64,000 bases of DNA from Bubalus kerabau. Taxonomy: Eukaryota > Chordata > Mammalia > Artiodactyla > Bovidae. How positions within the stretch are numbered: the stretch's first letter is position 1; each line of letters opens with the position of its first letter. Both the position numbers and the translations under genes were made by a program. The notes below the pieces were generated by a model. It did no database searches. It worked only from the letters and a program-made list of their open reading frames with translations, and was not told the origin of the DNA. The stretch spans positions 992,001 through 1,056,000 of the forward strand of contig NW_026577882.1 of assembly GCF_029407905.1 (NCBI RefSeq). Direction: 5' to 3'. Positions 1-10,859 of the stretch are shown here, one piece after another.

Positions 1-2200
1 AGTTGCAACGCATATCTCTTGGAGCCCACTGAGTGGTCTAAAGGGAGTCAACCCTCCTCTTCAGTTTGGAGAGAGGACTCGGGATTGCTCTCCAGGCCAT
101 GCAGGAAAAGAAGGCCCACATCTTGAGATGACGGGGGCGTCTCGTGGGTTTTCTCGAGCTGTGGCGCCAGTGTGGGGTTTCTCACGAGGTACGACGGGGA
201 GTTCAGGTAGCCTCTCGTGTGGCAACAGGGAAGTCAGGTCTCCATGGGCGGGGCAAGGGGGAGCGCGTCATTGCTCTCCAGTCAGGGTAGGGGAATCGGG
301 CCTCATGACGGGTTGAAAAAGGACTCTCGATGTCTTTCTAGGGTTGCGGCAGGAAACCCTGGGTTCCCTTGACTTGTGCCGGTGACCTCAGGGAGCATCT
401 CAGGGTGCCTCTGAGAAATCAGGGATACTATGGATTTGGGAGAGGCCTCTCGGGACTCCTCTGGGTTTGGTGCAATGGAAGAGAGCCTCATCTCGAGTTG
501 AGGCAGGAACCTCAGGGTTCTGCTCCTGACTTCCTGGAGCCGGATCTGACTCAGATTGCAGGGTCCCTGCTGAGTTTGCTCAGGAGTGTCAGGTCTCGTG
601 TTCTGCGGAGGAATGGAACTCCGCTTAAATCTCAAGTTGTTCAATGATGACACCACTTTTCGTGATGTGTGTGGAACCTGCGGGTTTTTCGGAGATGCAC
701 GGGGGTGTCAGTGCTCCTTCCTGTTGTGCCTTCATCCACAGGGTTGCCTTCGAAGAGGTGTCCGGGCATCGGGTTCTCCTCAAGTGCAGACCGGGAAATC
801 GGGGTCTTTCAGCATGTTGCACCACCCACGAGGCTACATCTCGAATTTCCTCGTGAGATCGGCCTCATCCTGAGGCGCGCAGGAAAGTCCGGGAACCCTT
901 TCCAGACAAAGCAGGGGAATCGACCCTCCTTTCGGGATCAGGAGGAGAGAAAGGGCTCAGATGAAGTAGTGCCGGGAACCTCGGTGCTCCCCTTGAGTGA
1001 AACTGGTAAGTCGGGTAACTTTTCGGGTTGCATCAAGGGTGCCAAGTACCGTTTCACACTTCAAGACGGAACCTGGGTCTTCTCTTGAGACGCTGTAGTG
1101 GGCAAGGGCCTCATCTAGCGCTGACGGGGGACCCACGTGTTTTTTCTCGAGTTGCGGCAGGATTCTTGAGTTACAACGGGGAATACAGGTTTCCTCTTGT
1201 GTTGGCCCAGGGAAGTCCAATCTTCCATTCGAGTTGCGAGGGAGAGCTGGGGATTGCACTTGAGTCAATGCAGGACAAAAAAGACCTCATTTAGGCTTGT
1301 GTCCAGGACCGAGTTTTCCTCTACAGGGGCGACACGGATCTCGGGATCCCATTCCAGACTCATCCAAGTAGTCAGGCCTCAGCTCGAGGGGAAGCAACGG
1401 ACTCCGCTCTCCTCTAGAGTAGCGACGTGTATCTCTTGGAGGCTACTGAGTGGCCTAAAGGGAGACAGGCCTCCAGTGGAGTTTGGAGAGTGGACTCGGG
1501 ATTGCTCTCTAGGTCATGTAGGAAAAGAAGGCCCTCATCTTACGATGACGGGGGCGTCTCATGTGTTTTCTAGAGCGGAGGTGCCAGTGTGGGGTTTTCA
1601 TGAGGTAGGACGGGGAGCGCAGGGAGCCTCTCGTGTGGCGCCAGGGAAGTTAGGTTTCAATGGGCGTGGCGAGGGAAATGCGTCATTGCTCTCCAGTCAT
1701 GGTAGGGTATCGGGCCTCAAGACGCGGTAAAGAAGGACTCTCGAGGTCTTTCTCAGAATGCAGCAGGAAACTCTGGGTTCACTCGACTTGTGCCAGTGAC
1801 CGCAGAGAGCTTCTGAGGGTGCCTCTGAGAAGTCAGGGATACTGTGGAGTTGGGAGGGGTCTCTCGGGACTCCACTGGGTATGGCGCAATGGAAGAGGGC
1901 CTCATTTCGAGTTGATGCAGGAACGTCAGGTTTCATCTACATTTCTGACTCCGATCGCACGGTCCCTGCAGAGTTGGGAAAGGAGAATCAGGCCTTCTCT
2001 TGTTTGGAGGAACGGAACTCCGCATGCCGCTCTAGTTCTTCAAGGGATGAGAGGACACTTGTCGATCTGTGTTTGGAATCTGCGTGTTTTTCCGTACTAT
2101 GCATGGGGATGTCAGTACTCCTTCGTATTGTGCATTCATCCACAGGTTTGCTTTCGAAGAGGTGCCCGGGCATCGTGTTCTTATTAAGAGCGGACCGGGG
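1..2200. repeat. Satellite I-like tandem array, older diverged class
   Basis: This is tandem DNA with a period near 1.40 kb. A landmark, CTCGAGTTGCGGCGGGATT with small changes, lies at 1,146 here and recurs at 2,550, 3,955, 5,358 and 6,762. Inside each monomer CTCGAG-like words recur at roughly 31-bp multiples. Size and substructure match bovine satellite I (1.715), reported as a 1,402-bp unit made from a 31-bp prototype. Units here are the older-looking class, with many substitutions against the block that follows. The left end is cut by the window edge. I see no gene in it. Confidence 0.85.
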
Positions 2201-5200
2201 AATCGGGGGCGTTCGGCATGTGGCACCACCCACGTGGCTCGTCTCGAATTTCCTCGTGAGACCGGCCTCATCCTGAGGTGCGCCGGGAAGGCTGGGAACC
2301 CCTTCCGGACCACGCAGGGGAATCGACTCTCCTGTCGCGATCAGGAGGGGAGAAGGGGCTAAGATGAAGTGGTGCCGGGACCCTCGGTGTTCCCCTCTAG
2401 GGAACCCGGCGTGTCGGGGAACTTTTGAGGGTCGCAGGAAGGCTGTCAGGGACCGTTTCGCCCTTCAGGGCGGAACAGGGGACTTCCCTTGAGACGCCGT
2501 CACGGGCAAGGGCCTCATCTTGCCAAGAGGTGGGAACCACGTGGTTTTTCTCGAGTTGCGGCGGGATTCTCGAGTTACGACGGGGATCTCAGGCTTCCTC
2601 TTGGGTTGGCCCTGGGAAGCCCTATCTTCCCCTCGAATTGCGAGGGAAAGCTGGGGGTTGCGCTCGGGTCACTGCAGGGCCGAAGAGACCTCACCTAGGC
2701 GTGTGTCCGGGACCTAATATTCCTCTCCAGGGAAGGCAGGGATCTCGGGGTTGCATTCCAGGCTCCCCCGGGGAGTCAGGCCTCGTCTCGAGGGGAAGCC
2801 AAGGACTCCGCTCTCCTCTCGAGACGCGACGCGGGTCTCTTGGAACCCTCTGAGTGGCCTCAAGGGAGTCCAGCCTCCTCTTCCGTTTGGAGACAGGACC
2901 CGGGATTGCTCTCCAGGCCATGCAGGAAAAGAAGGCCCTCAGCTCGCGAGGACGGGGGCGTCTCAGGGGTTTCCTCGAGCTGCGGCGCCCGTGGGGGTTT
3001 TCTCCCGAGGCACGACGAGGATCTCAGGGAGCCTCTCGTGCGGCGCCAGGGAAGTCAGGTCTCCATGCGCGTGGCGAGGGGGAGCGCGTCCTGGCTCTCG
3101 AGTCACGGGAGGGGACTAGGGCCTCGAGACGCGTTGAAGAAGGACTCTCGAGGTCTTTCTCGGGGGGCGGCGGGAAACCCTCCTTTCCCTCGCCTTCTGC
3201 CAGGGACATTAGGGAACTTGCCAGGGTGCCTCTGAGAGGCGAGGGATCCTGTGGAGGTGGCGGGGCCCCTCGGCACTCCGCTGGGTCTGGCGCAACGCAA
3301 GAGGGCCTCACCTCGAGGGGAGGCAGGAACCTCAGGCTTCCTCTCCGTTTCGGACTCCGACCGCAGGGTCCCTGCAGAGTTGGGACAGGAGAGTCAGGCC
3401 TCGTCTTGTCTGAGGAAGGGAACCCCGCTGGCCTCTCGAGTTGCTCAGGGGGTCTCAGGCCCCTCGTCGAGCTGTGTGTGGAACCCGCGGGTCTTTGCGG
3501 ACGATGCACGGGGGTGGCAGCGCCCCTTCGTGTTGTGCCTTCACACACAGGGTTGCCTTCGAAGAGGGGTCCGGGCCTCGGGTCCTTCTCAAGAGCGGAC
3601 CCGGGAATCGGGGGCATTCTGCATGTGGCACCACCCACGTGGCTCGTCTCGAATTTCCTCGTGAGGCCAGCCTCATCCTGAGGTGCGCCTGGAAGGCCGG
3701 GAACCCCTTCCAGACCACGCAGGGGAATCGCCTCTCCTGTCGCGATCCGGAGGGGAGAAGGGGCTCAGATGAAGCGGTGCCGGGACCCTCGGTGTTCCCC
3801 TCGAGGGAACCCGGCGTGTCGGGGGACTTTTGGGGGTCGCAGGAAGGCTGTCAGCGACCGTTTCACCCTTCAGGGCGGAACAGGGGACTTCCCTTGAGAC
3901 GCCGTGGCGGGCAAGGGCCTCATCTTGCCAAGAGGTGGGAACCACGTGGTTTTTCTCGAGTTGCGGCGGGAATCTCGAGTTACGACGGGGATCTCAGGCT
4001 ACCTCTTGGGTTGGCCCTGGGAAGGCCAATCTTCGCCTCGAGTTGCGAGGGAAAGCTGGGGGTTGCGCTCGAGTCACTGCAGGGCCGAAGAGACCTCACC
4101 TAGGCGTGTGTCCGGGACCTAATATTCCTCTCCAGGGAAGGCAGGGATCTCGGGGTTGCATTCCAGGCTCCCCCGGGGAGTCAGGCCTCGTCTCGAGGGA
4201 AAGCCAAGAATTCCGCTCTCCTCTCGAGTCGCGACGCGGGTCTCTTGGAGCCCCCTGAGCGGCCTCAATTGACCAGACTCTTCTTCCGTATGCAGAGAGG
4301 ACCCGGGATTGCTCTCCAGGCCATGCAGGAAAAGAAGGCCCTCAGCTCGCGAGTACGGGGCCGTCTCAGGGGTTTCCTCGAGCTGCGGCGCCCCTGGGGG
4401 TTTTCTCCCGAGGCACGATGAGAATCTCAGGGAGCCTCTCGTGCGGCGCCAGGGAAGTCAGCTCTCCATGCGCGTGGCGAGGGCGAGCGCGTCATGGCTC
4501 TCGAGTCGCGGGAGGGGACTAGGGCCTCGAGACGCGTTGAAGAAGGACTCTCGAAGTCTTTGTCGGAGGGCGGCGGGAAACCCTCGTTTCCCTCGCCTTC
4601 TGCCGGAAACCTTAGGGAACTTCCCAGGGTGCCTCTGTGAGGCGAGGGATCCTGTGGTGTTGGCGGTGACCCTCGGGACTCCGCTGGGTCTGGCGCAATT
4701 GAAGAGGGCCTCAGCTCGAGGGGAGGCAGGAACCTCAGGCTTCCTCTCCGTTTTGGACTCCGACCGCAGGGTCCCTGCAGAGTTGGGACAGGAGAGTCAG
4801 GCCTCGTCTTGTCTGAAGAAGGGAACCCCGCTTGCCTCTCGAGTTGCTCAGGGGGTCTCAGGCCCCTCGTCGAGCTGTGTGTGGAACCCGCGGGTCTTTG
4901 CGGACGGTGCACGGGGTTGGCAGTACCCCTTCCTGTTGTGCCTTCACCCACAGGGTTGCCTTCGAAGAGTGGTCCGGGCCTCGGGTCCTTCTCAAGTGCG
5001 GACCGGGGAATCGGGGGCCTTGGGCATGTGGCACCACCCACGTGGCTCGTCTCCAATTTCCTCGTGAGGCCGGCCTCATCCTGAGGTGCGCCGGGAAGGC
5101 CGGGAACCCCTTCCAGACCACGCAGGGGAATCGACTCTCCTGTCGCGATCAGGAAGGGAGAAGGGGCTCAGAGGAAGCGGTGCCGGGACCCTCGGTGTTC

Positions 5201-5640
5201 CCCTCGAGGGAACCCGGCGTGTCGGGGAACTTTTGGGGGTCGCATGAAGGCGGACATGATGCTTTCCGCCCTTCAGGGCAGAAGAGGGGACTTCCCTTGA
5301 GACGCCGTCGCTGGCAAGGGTCTCATTTTGCCAAGAGTTTGGAACCACGTGGTTTTTCTCGAGTTGCGGCGGGATTCTCGAGTTACAATGGGGATCTCAG
5401 CCTTCCTCTTGGGTTGGCCCTGGGAAGCCCAATCTTCCCCTCGAGTTGCAAGGGAAATCTGGGGGTTGCGCTCGAGTCACTGCAGGGCCGAAGAGACCTC
5501 ACCTAGGCGTGTGTCCAGGACCTACTATTCCTCTCCAGGGAAAGCAGGCATCTCGGGGTTGCATTCCAGGCTCCCCCGGGGAGTCAGACCTCATCTCGAG
5601 GGGAAGCCAAGGACTCCGCTCTCCTCTTGAGTCGCGACAA
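2201..5640. repeat. Satellite I-like array, homogenised CpG-rich class
   Basis: About two and a half monomers (landmarks at 2,550, 3,955 and 5,358) are far more alike than the flanking ones. They share marker text such as CCTAATATTCCTCTCCAGGG and CGACGCGGGTCTCTTGGA, and they keep many CpG dinucleotides. The same class returns at about 26,290-29,510 and 47,840-48,632. This suggests recent local amplification or conversion. Local oddities are a changed stretch near 4,267-4,295 and another near 5,243-5,265. The edges are judged by eye to within about 100 bp. Confidence 0.8.
2231..2543. promoter_or_regulatory. Paired CACGTG E-boxes in satellite monomer
   Basis: CACGTG occurs at 2,231-2,236 and 2,538-2,543. 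The same pair recurs one monomer on at 3,636-3,641 and 3,943-3,948 with the same 307-bp spacing. CACGTG is the core site of bHLH-zip factors such as USF and MYC/MAX. The motif is plain to see; any binding is inference. Confidence 0.4.
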
Positions 5641-7070
5641 GGATCTGTTGGAGCCCCCTGAGCGGCCTCAACGGAGTCCAGCCTGCTCTTCAGTTTGGAG
5701 AGAGGACTCGTGATTGGTCTCCAGGCCATGCAGGAATATAAGGCCCTCATCTCGCGATGACCGGGGTGTTTCATGTGTTTCCTCGAGCTGCCGCGGCAGT
5801 GTGGGTTTCCTCACGATGTACGATGAGGATCTCAGGGAGCCTCTCGTGCAGTGCCAGGTTAGTCAGGTCTCCATGCGCATGAAGAGGGGGCGCGTGTCAT
5901 GGCTCTCGAGTCATGGTAGGGGAATCGCGACTCAACACATTTTGAAGCACTCTCGAGGTCTTTCTCGAGTCATGGCAGAAAACCCAGGGTTCCCTCGACT
6001 TGTGCCTGTGACCTCAGGGAGCTTCTCATTGTGCCTCTGAGAACTCAGGGATACTGTGGAGTTGGTAGGGGGCTCTCGGGACTCCACTGGGTGTGGTGCA
6101 ATGGAAGAGGGCCTCATCTCGAGTGGACGCAGGAACCTCAGGCTTCCTCTCCGTTTCTTACTCGGAACCCCTGGTCCCTGCAGAGTAGGGACAAGAGAGT
6201 CACACCTAGTCTTCTGTTGAGGAATGGACATTCGTTTGCCTTTCGAGTTGTTTACAAGGTGACAGGCCACTTGTCGAAATGTCTGTGGGACCTGCGGGTT
6301 TTTCTGGACGATGCACGCGGGTGTCAGTGCCCCTTCGTGTTGTGCTTTCATCCACAGGTTTTCCTTCAAAGAGGTGTGCTGGCATCGGGTTCTTTTCAAG
6401 AGTGGACCGTGAAATTGGGGTCTTTCGGCATGTGGCACCACCCACGAGGCTACATCTCGAACTTCCTCATGAGACCGGCCTCATCCTGAGGTGCGCCCGG
6501 AAGGTCGGGAACCCCTTGCAGACAGAGAAGGGGAGTCGACACTCCTGTCGCAATCAGGAGAGGAGAAGGGGTCAGATGAAGTGGTGCCGGGAACCTCAGT
6601 GTTCCCCTTGAGTGAGTCTGGTATGTCGCGGAACTTTTGGGGTCGCATCAAGGGTGCCAAGTACCGTTTCGCACTTCAGGATGGAACGTGGGACTTCTCT
6701 TGAGATGCTGTAGCGGACAAAGTGCCTCATCTTGCGATGACGAGGGAAGCACGTGGATTTTCTCGAGTTTCGGTGGGATTCTCGAGTTACGACGGGGAAT
6801 TCAGGCTTCCTCTTGTGTTGGCCCAGGAAGTCTAATCTTCCATTCGAGTTGCCAGGGAGAGCTGTGGATTGGGCTCCATTCACTGAAGGGCAAACTAGAC
6901 CTCATCTAGGCTTGTATCCAGGACTTAATGTTCCTCTCCATAGGCGACAGGGATTTGGGGTTGCATTCCATACTCACCCGGGGAGTCAGGCCTCATCTCG
7001 AGGGGAAGCAAAGGACTCCACTCTCTTCTTGAGCCGCGACAGGTATCTCTTGGAGCCCACTGAATGGTCT
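5641..7070. repeat. Satellite I-like monomer at array edge
   Basis: The last monomer before the other tandem array is of the older class (landmark at 6,762). It corresponds closely to 29,511-30,945, about 23,874 bp to the right, so it belongs to the duplicated macro-repeat. It stops in mid-monomer at TGAATGGTCT, where the next repeat takes over at a shared GTCT (7,067-7,070). Confidence 0.8.
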
Positions 7071-9553
7071 TTGCTCTGTAGGAGAGCTCTAGTGTACATA
7101 AGCCTGTACATAAGTGAACACAGACATTCTGTGTGCATGTTGCTGCGTACCCAAAATAGGGCCACAAGGAGCCTCATGCTCTCCATGCAGCGCGGAAGCT
7201 GTGCAGCCACGCAGCAGCTGAAGAATCCAACCAATTGCTCTTTTCTTACCTCTGACAGAGCTCGCATTGCTGTAGCCCTTGGCAGTTTGGAAACACTGGA
7301 CCCTAACCCCTCTCAAAGTAGGCCTGGGTTCTAGTTCGAATAGAAAGTCAATAGCGGAGCTGAGGACAGGAACGCGGCAGTCATTTATCACACGCTCCTG
7401 CAGCCTGCTACTACAGGGACACTAACGCTAGAAGCTAGGAATGTCTTTGCAAGGTGCGCAAAGGAAAAGGGAGAACCTCGACCCTGACTCTAGTATTTCA
7501 GCCCCCTGAGCAGATCTGAGGTTCTCCCGCTGTAGAAGCTAACCCATTCCTTTCAAATACAGGCTTCCTAACACAGGGCCAGTTGGCTGCTTGCTCTTCC
7601 ACGAAGCAGGCTTCCTTAACTTGCAAACTGCGAATTCTGCTTAACAGCCTGGAGGAAAAATCGCTTCTTGCAAGATTTTTTTCAGAGGCTGTATCCCCGG
7701 AGCTGGGGCCAAGCTAGGGGACCCATACTGACAAGGGAAGGCAAAACCACATCCAATGTCTTTGCTCTGGAGGACAGCTTTGGTGAGCCTAAGTCTTTCA
7801 GGAATATTTCTGGCTCCAACAGAGTCAAATTCTGTGTGTGAAGCTGCACAGCCAAAATAGGGGAACAGAGAGCCTGATTCTCTCTGTGTAGCTTTGAAGC
7901 TGTCATTCAAACAACAGCTTGAGAATCCATACAATGCTCTCCCTTACTGCTAAGAGAATTCTCATTGCTGTCGTCCTTGACAGTTTGTAGAAATCCGCAC
8001 CCTAACCCTTCTCCAAGTAGGCCTGGGTCCTAGCTCGGAATAACAGGCAACGGCGGAGCTGAGGCCAGTAAGGCACAAGTGAGGTCTCACACACTCTTGC
8101 AGCCTGATCGTCCAGGAGCAGTAAGGCCTCTTTTTCCCTGTAGGAGGCTCGCTTGCCTTGCCTCCTGTGAACTGCATTTCCCAGCCTGGGCGCAAAGCTG
8201 TTCCTGGAGATTTTTTCTCAGGGGCTGTTTCCCTGGAGCTGGGTCAGACCTCGGGGGCCCAACTCACAGGGGAAGACAAAACCACATGGACAGGTCTATG
8301 CTCTGTAGGAGAGCTCTAGTGAACCTCATCTCTCAGGAACATTCTTGGCTTCTACAGAGACACCTCTGTGCATGAAGCTACACACCCAACATAGTGGCAA
8401 AGGGAGTCTGATTCTCTCCGTGGGTGCTGATGCTTTGTGGCAAAGCACCTGCTAAGAATCCATCCGCATAGGCTTCCCTCACCTTGACAGAAGTCTCATT
8501 GCTGTAGTCCTTGGCAGTTTGGAAAGAAGCTGACCCTTACCCTTCACCAAGTAGGCCCTTGTCCTTGTTTGAATGGAAAGGCAGTAGTTGAGCTGAGGCC
8601 AGTAAGGCGCCAGTCAAGTCTGACATATTCCCGATGCCTGCTCCTTCATGGAAAATAACGTTAGAATCTGGGAATGTCTTTGCAAGGCTGGCAAAGGGCA
8701 GTCAGGAACCTCGACCCTGCCTCTGGAATTTCTATCTTCTCAGCACATCTGGCGGTCTCGGTCAGGAGAAACTAACCCATTCCTTGCAAATATAGGCTTC
8801 CAAACACAGGCCGGTTGGCTGTCTCTTCTTGCCGAAGGAAGCTTGCTTATCCCACCTCCTGCGAACTCCGCTTCCCAGCCTGGGGGATAAGAGGTTCTTG
8901 GAGATCTTTTCTCAGAGGCTGTTTCCACGGAGCAGGGGCCGATCCCGGAGACCCACACGCACAGGGGAAGGGAAAACCGCATGGATAAGTCTTTGCTCTC
9001 TAGGAGTGCTCTAGTGAACCTCACTCTATGGGGAATGTTCTTGGCTCCAACGGGGACATCTCTGTGTGGGAAGCTGCATAGCCAACATAGAGACACAGAG
9101 ACCTGATTCTCTCTGTGCAGCTTTGACGCTGTCGTTCAAACAACAAATTGAGAATTCACACAATGCTCTCCCTTACCACTGAGAGAGTTATCATTGCTGT
9201 AGCCCTTCGCAGTTTCTGGAAATCGGCACACAAACACTTCTCCAAGTAGGCCTGGGTTCAAGTTCAGATGAACATGCAATAGCGGAGCTGAGGCCAGTAA
9301 GGCACCAGTCAGGTGTCACACACTCTGGCAGCCTGCTCCTCCAGGGACAGTAAGGCCTCTATTTCCCTTCAGGAGGCTCGCTTGCCTTACTTCCTGTGAA
9401 CAGCGTTTCCCAGCCTGGGCGGAAAGCAGTTCCTGGAGATCTTTTCTCAGGGGCTGTTTCCCAGGAGTTGGGGCGGACCTCGGGGACCCAACTCACAGGG
9501 GAAGGCAAAACCAAATGGACAGGTCTATGCTCTGTAGGAGATCTCTAGTGAAC
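7071..9553. repeat. Dimeric ~1.23-kb tandem array, copy 1, left part
   Basis: These are tandem monomers of two lengths. The conserved box CATTGCTGTAGCCCTTGGCA (with changes) falls at 7,264, 7,963, 8,497 and 9,192, giving spacings of 699, 534 and 695 bp. The long form has an extra ~160 bp around the text GGAATGTCTTTGCAAGGCTG; the short form lacks it. Both contain GGAGCTGAGGCCAGTAAGGC. I do not recognise a gene. The long monomer is near the size of bovine satellite II (~700 bp), but I could not check identity. The part ends at the LTR insertion site. Confidence 0.85.
9548..9553 (+). repeat. Target-site duplication, left (GTGAAC)
   Basis: The six bases GTGAAC lie directly before the LTR and again directly after it at 10,854-10,859. 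In uninterrupted monomers the sequence reads CTAGTGAACCTCATC with one GTGAAC. This is the duplication made by integration. Six bases fits class II (betaretrovirus-like) elements. Confidence 0.9.
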
Positions 9554-9627
9554 TGCCGGGGTCCAGCCCCAGCTGATCCAGGGTATTCGAAGCAGAGACG
9601 GCGTAGGCGAGGGTCAGGGAACAACTG

Positions 9628-9648
9628 CTTAATTAAACGTTAATTAAG
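9628..9648. repeat. Perfect 9-bp inverted repeat in LTR
   Basis: CTTAATTAA and TTAATTAAG are separated by ACG near the U5 end of the LTR. The same palindrome is present in the second LTR copy. It could form a small hairpin in RNA or DNA; no role is known to me. Confidence 0.6.
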
Positions 9649-9904
9649 GATATAAAGAGTAATAAAATGAGGATAGCTCAGTAGGAAAATTCAGTGGAGA
9701 AAAGAGGCTGAGTAGCTTGGTTTACGCGGGGGACCAATAAAACTTCAAGACAAGAAGCTTGCACCACTTACGTAGGCCGCAGGCGTCCTTCCGTTCTCCC
9801 GAAGGAGAGGAGACACTGAGGCCTCCCCGGTCGGATCTTAGAAGCCCAGGCAAAATTAGTAAGCTTGGTGGGTTCCGCGCTCCAGATGGAGACTCAACCA
9901 GAGT

Positions 9905-9922
9905 GAGAGAGAGAGAGAGAGA
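9905..9922. repeat. (GA)n microsatellite in LTR
   Basis: A run of GA dinucleotides, about nine units. In the second LTR copy (33,779-33,798) it is one unit longer, one of the few differences between the two LTRs. Confidence 0.85.
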
Positions 9923-9961
9923 CATGGGGAGACCAGTATTTCGAGAAACTGATCCCAATTC

Positions 9962-9967
9962 TTTATT
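9962..9967 (-). terminator. LTR polyadenylation signal AATAAA
   Basis: TTTATT on the plus strand is AATAAA on the minus strand, about 12 bases past the TATA box in the LTR direction. The close spacing implies a very short R region, as in several betaretroviruses. Confidence 0.65.
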
Positions 9968-9979
9968 TTCCATGGTCTA

Positions 9980-9987
9980 CTTTTATA
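9980..9987 (-). promoter_or_regulatory. LTR TATA box (TATAAAAG)
   Basis: CTTTTATA on the plus strand is TATAAAAG on the minus strand, in the expected place upstream of AATAAA. It is the probable core promoter of the solo LTR and would direct transcription leftward into the array. Confidence 0.6.
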
Positions 9988-10026
9988 CACTGAGATGTTA
10001 TGCAAAAGTCACGTGGGGTCAGCAGT

Positions 10027-10048
10027 CCTGACTTTTATCAAAGTCAGG
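10027..10048. repeat. 9-bp stem hairpin in LTR U3
   Basis: CCTGACTTT and AAAGTCAGG flank the loop TATC, a perfect inverted repeat just upstream of the TATA box in LTR orientation. It is present in both LTR copies. Confidence 0.55.
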
Positions 10049-10853
10049 TGCTTCATACAAAAGTATACAGAGGTCTTAGGGGTGTTACATCATCTTCTGG
10101 CCGGGGGGCCTGCTGACAATTTACGACCCTCTCCTTGTGACAGCGGTCAGTCAACCAGGACACTTATTTCTCCAGGGGTGATTATTCTTAAAACAGACGC
10201 CACCCAAATAAAGTTACATTCCTATAGGGTGAGGGTGTAGTGGGTTTTAGTTAAGGAAAGAATTTACTTAGCCTAAGGTCTAACGTGATTTATATCAAAG
10301 GTTAATACTTATTTCTTCTATATATTCATTAATGTGTATAAGGGCAGGGGATGTGGAGACTTAGCAGTAAACATCAGCTCAACAAATGAAAAACCCTTCA
10401 CCAATATGATTTCTAATCAGCCCATTATACTTATACTAATAATTTTCTAACTTTTCTAAGGAACCTGTTTTTAGAAGGTTTAAAGCATCTCGTGCCTCTC
10501 ATGGTTGGGAGGCTGTGAGCAATCACATGTGGCCGGACAAGCCTGTCAGGCAGGCTAGAGAACCTTCAGAGGAGTTTGTAGGTTAAAACACTCTTGTCAC
10601 ACCCAGGGGTTTTTATCAACTGGAGCTCTAGGTTAACTCCTTCTCCGAAAGAGGTGGTGGGGGACAGCCCCCCGTAAAGTCAGAGGTGTAGGTGAGAGCA
10701 CAAAGTAGTAAGGTAGGCAGGCCCTGGTGATGGGGGTAGATGCTCGAGGATTTCCAGGGGGACTCCTGAGGCTCGATCCCGCCTTTGCGTATGTCGAGCC
10801 TCCTTCCTCATGACCTTTGCCATGGGCGGAGTGCCTCACTCTGGCCCCCAACA

Positions 10854-10859
10854 GTGAAC
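10854..10859 (+). repeat. Target-site duplication, right (GTGAAC)
   Basis: Second copy of the six-base duplication. The interrupted monomer resumes straight after it with CTCCTCTCTCAGGAACATT. Confidence 0.9.

Larger units (their letters stand above)
9554..10853 (-). mobile_element. Solo class II ERV LTR, copy 1
   Basis: This 1,300-bp element lies in reverse orientation: read on the minus strand it begins TGTTGGGGGCC and ends GGACCCCGGCA, the usual TG...CA. Its minus-strand end resembles the end of the 5' LTR at 59,355-60,657, which is followed by a primer binding site, so this is an LTR of a related family. No internal viral sequence is attached, so it is a solo LTR left by recombination between two LTRs. 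It is flanked by GTGAAC duplications. It resembles bovine ERV2 LTRs of about 1.3 kb; the exact family name is unverified. Confidence 0.9.

Noticed and set aside
9722..9973. 83-codon minus-strand frame in the LTR, and several others there
   Set aside because: It falls within the R/U5 part of an LTR and is too short and unconserved to be a gene.
9554..10853. The insertion known in bovine satellite 1.711b
   Set aside because: That LTR-like insertion is described within a 1.715-related unit; this LTR sits in the dimeric array, so the context does not match. A database comparison would settle it.
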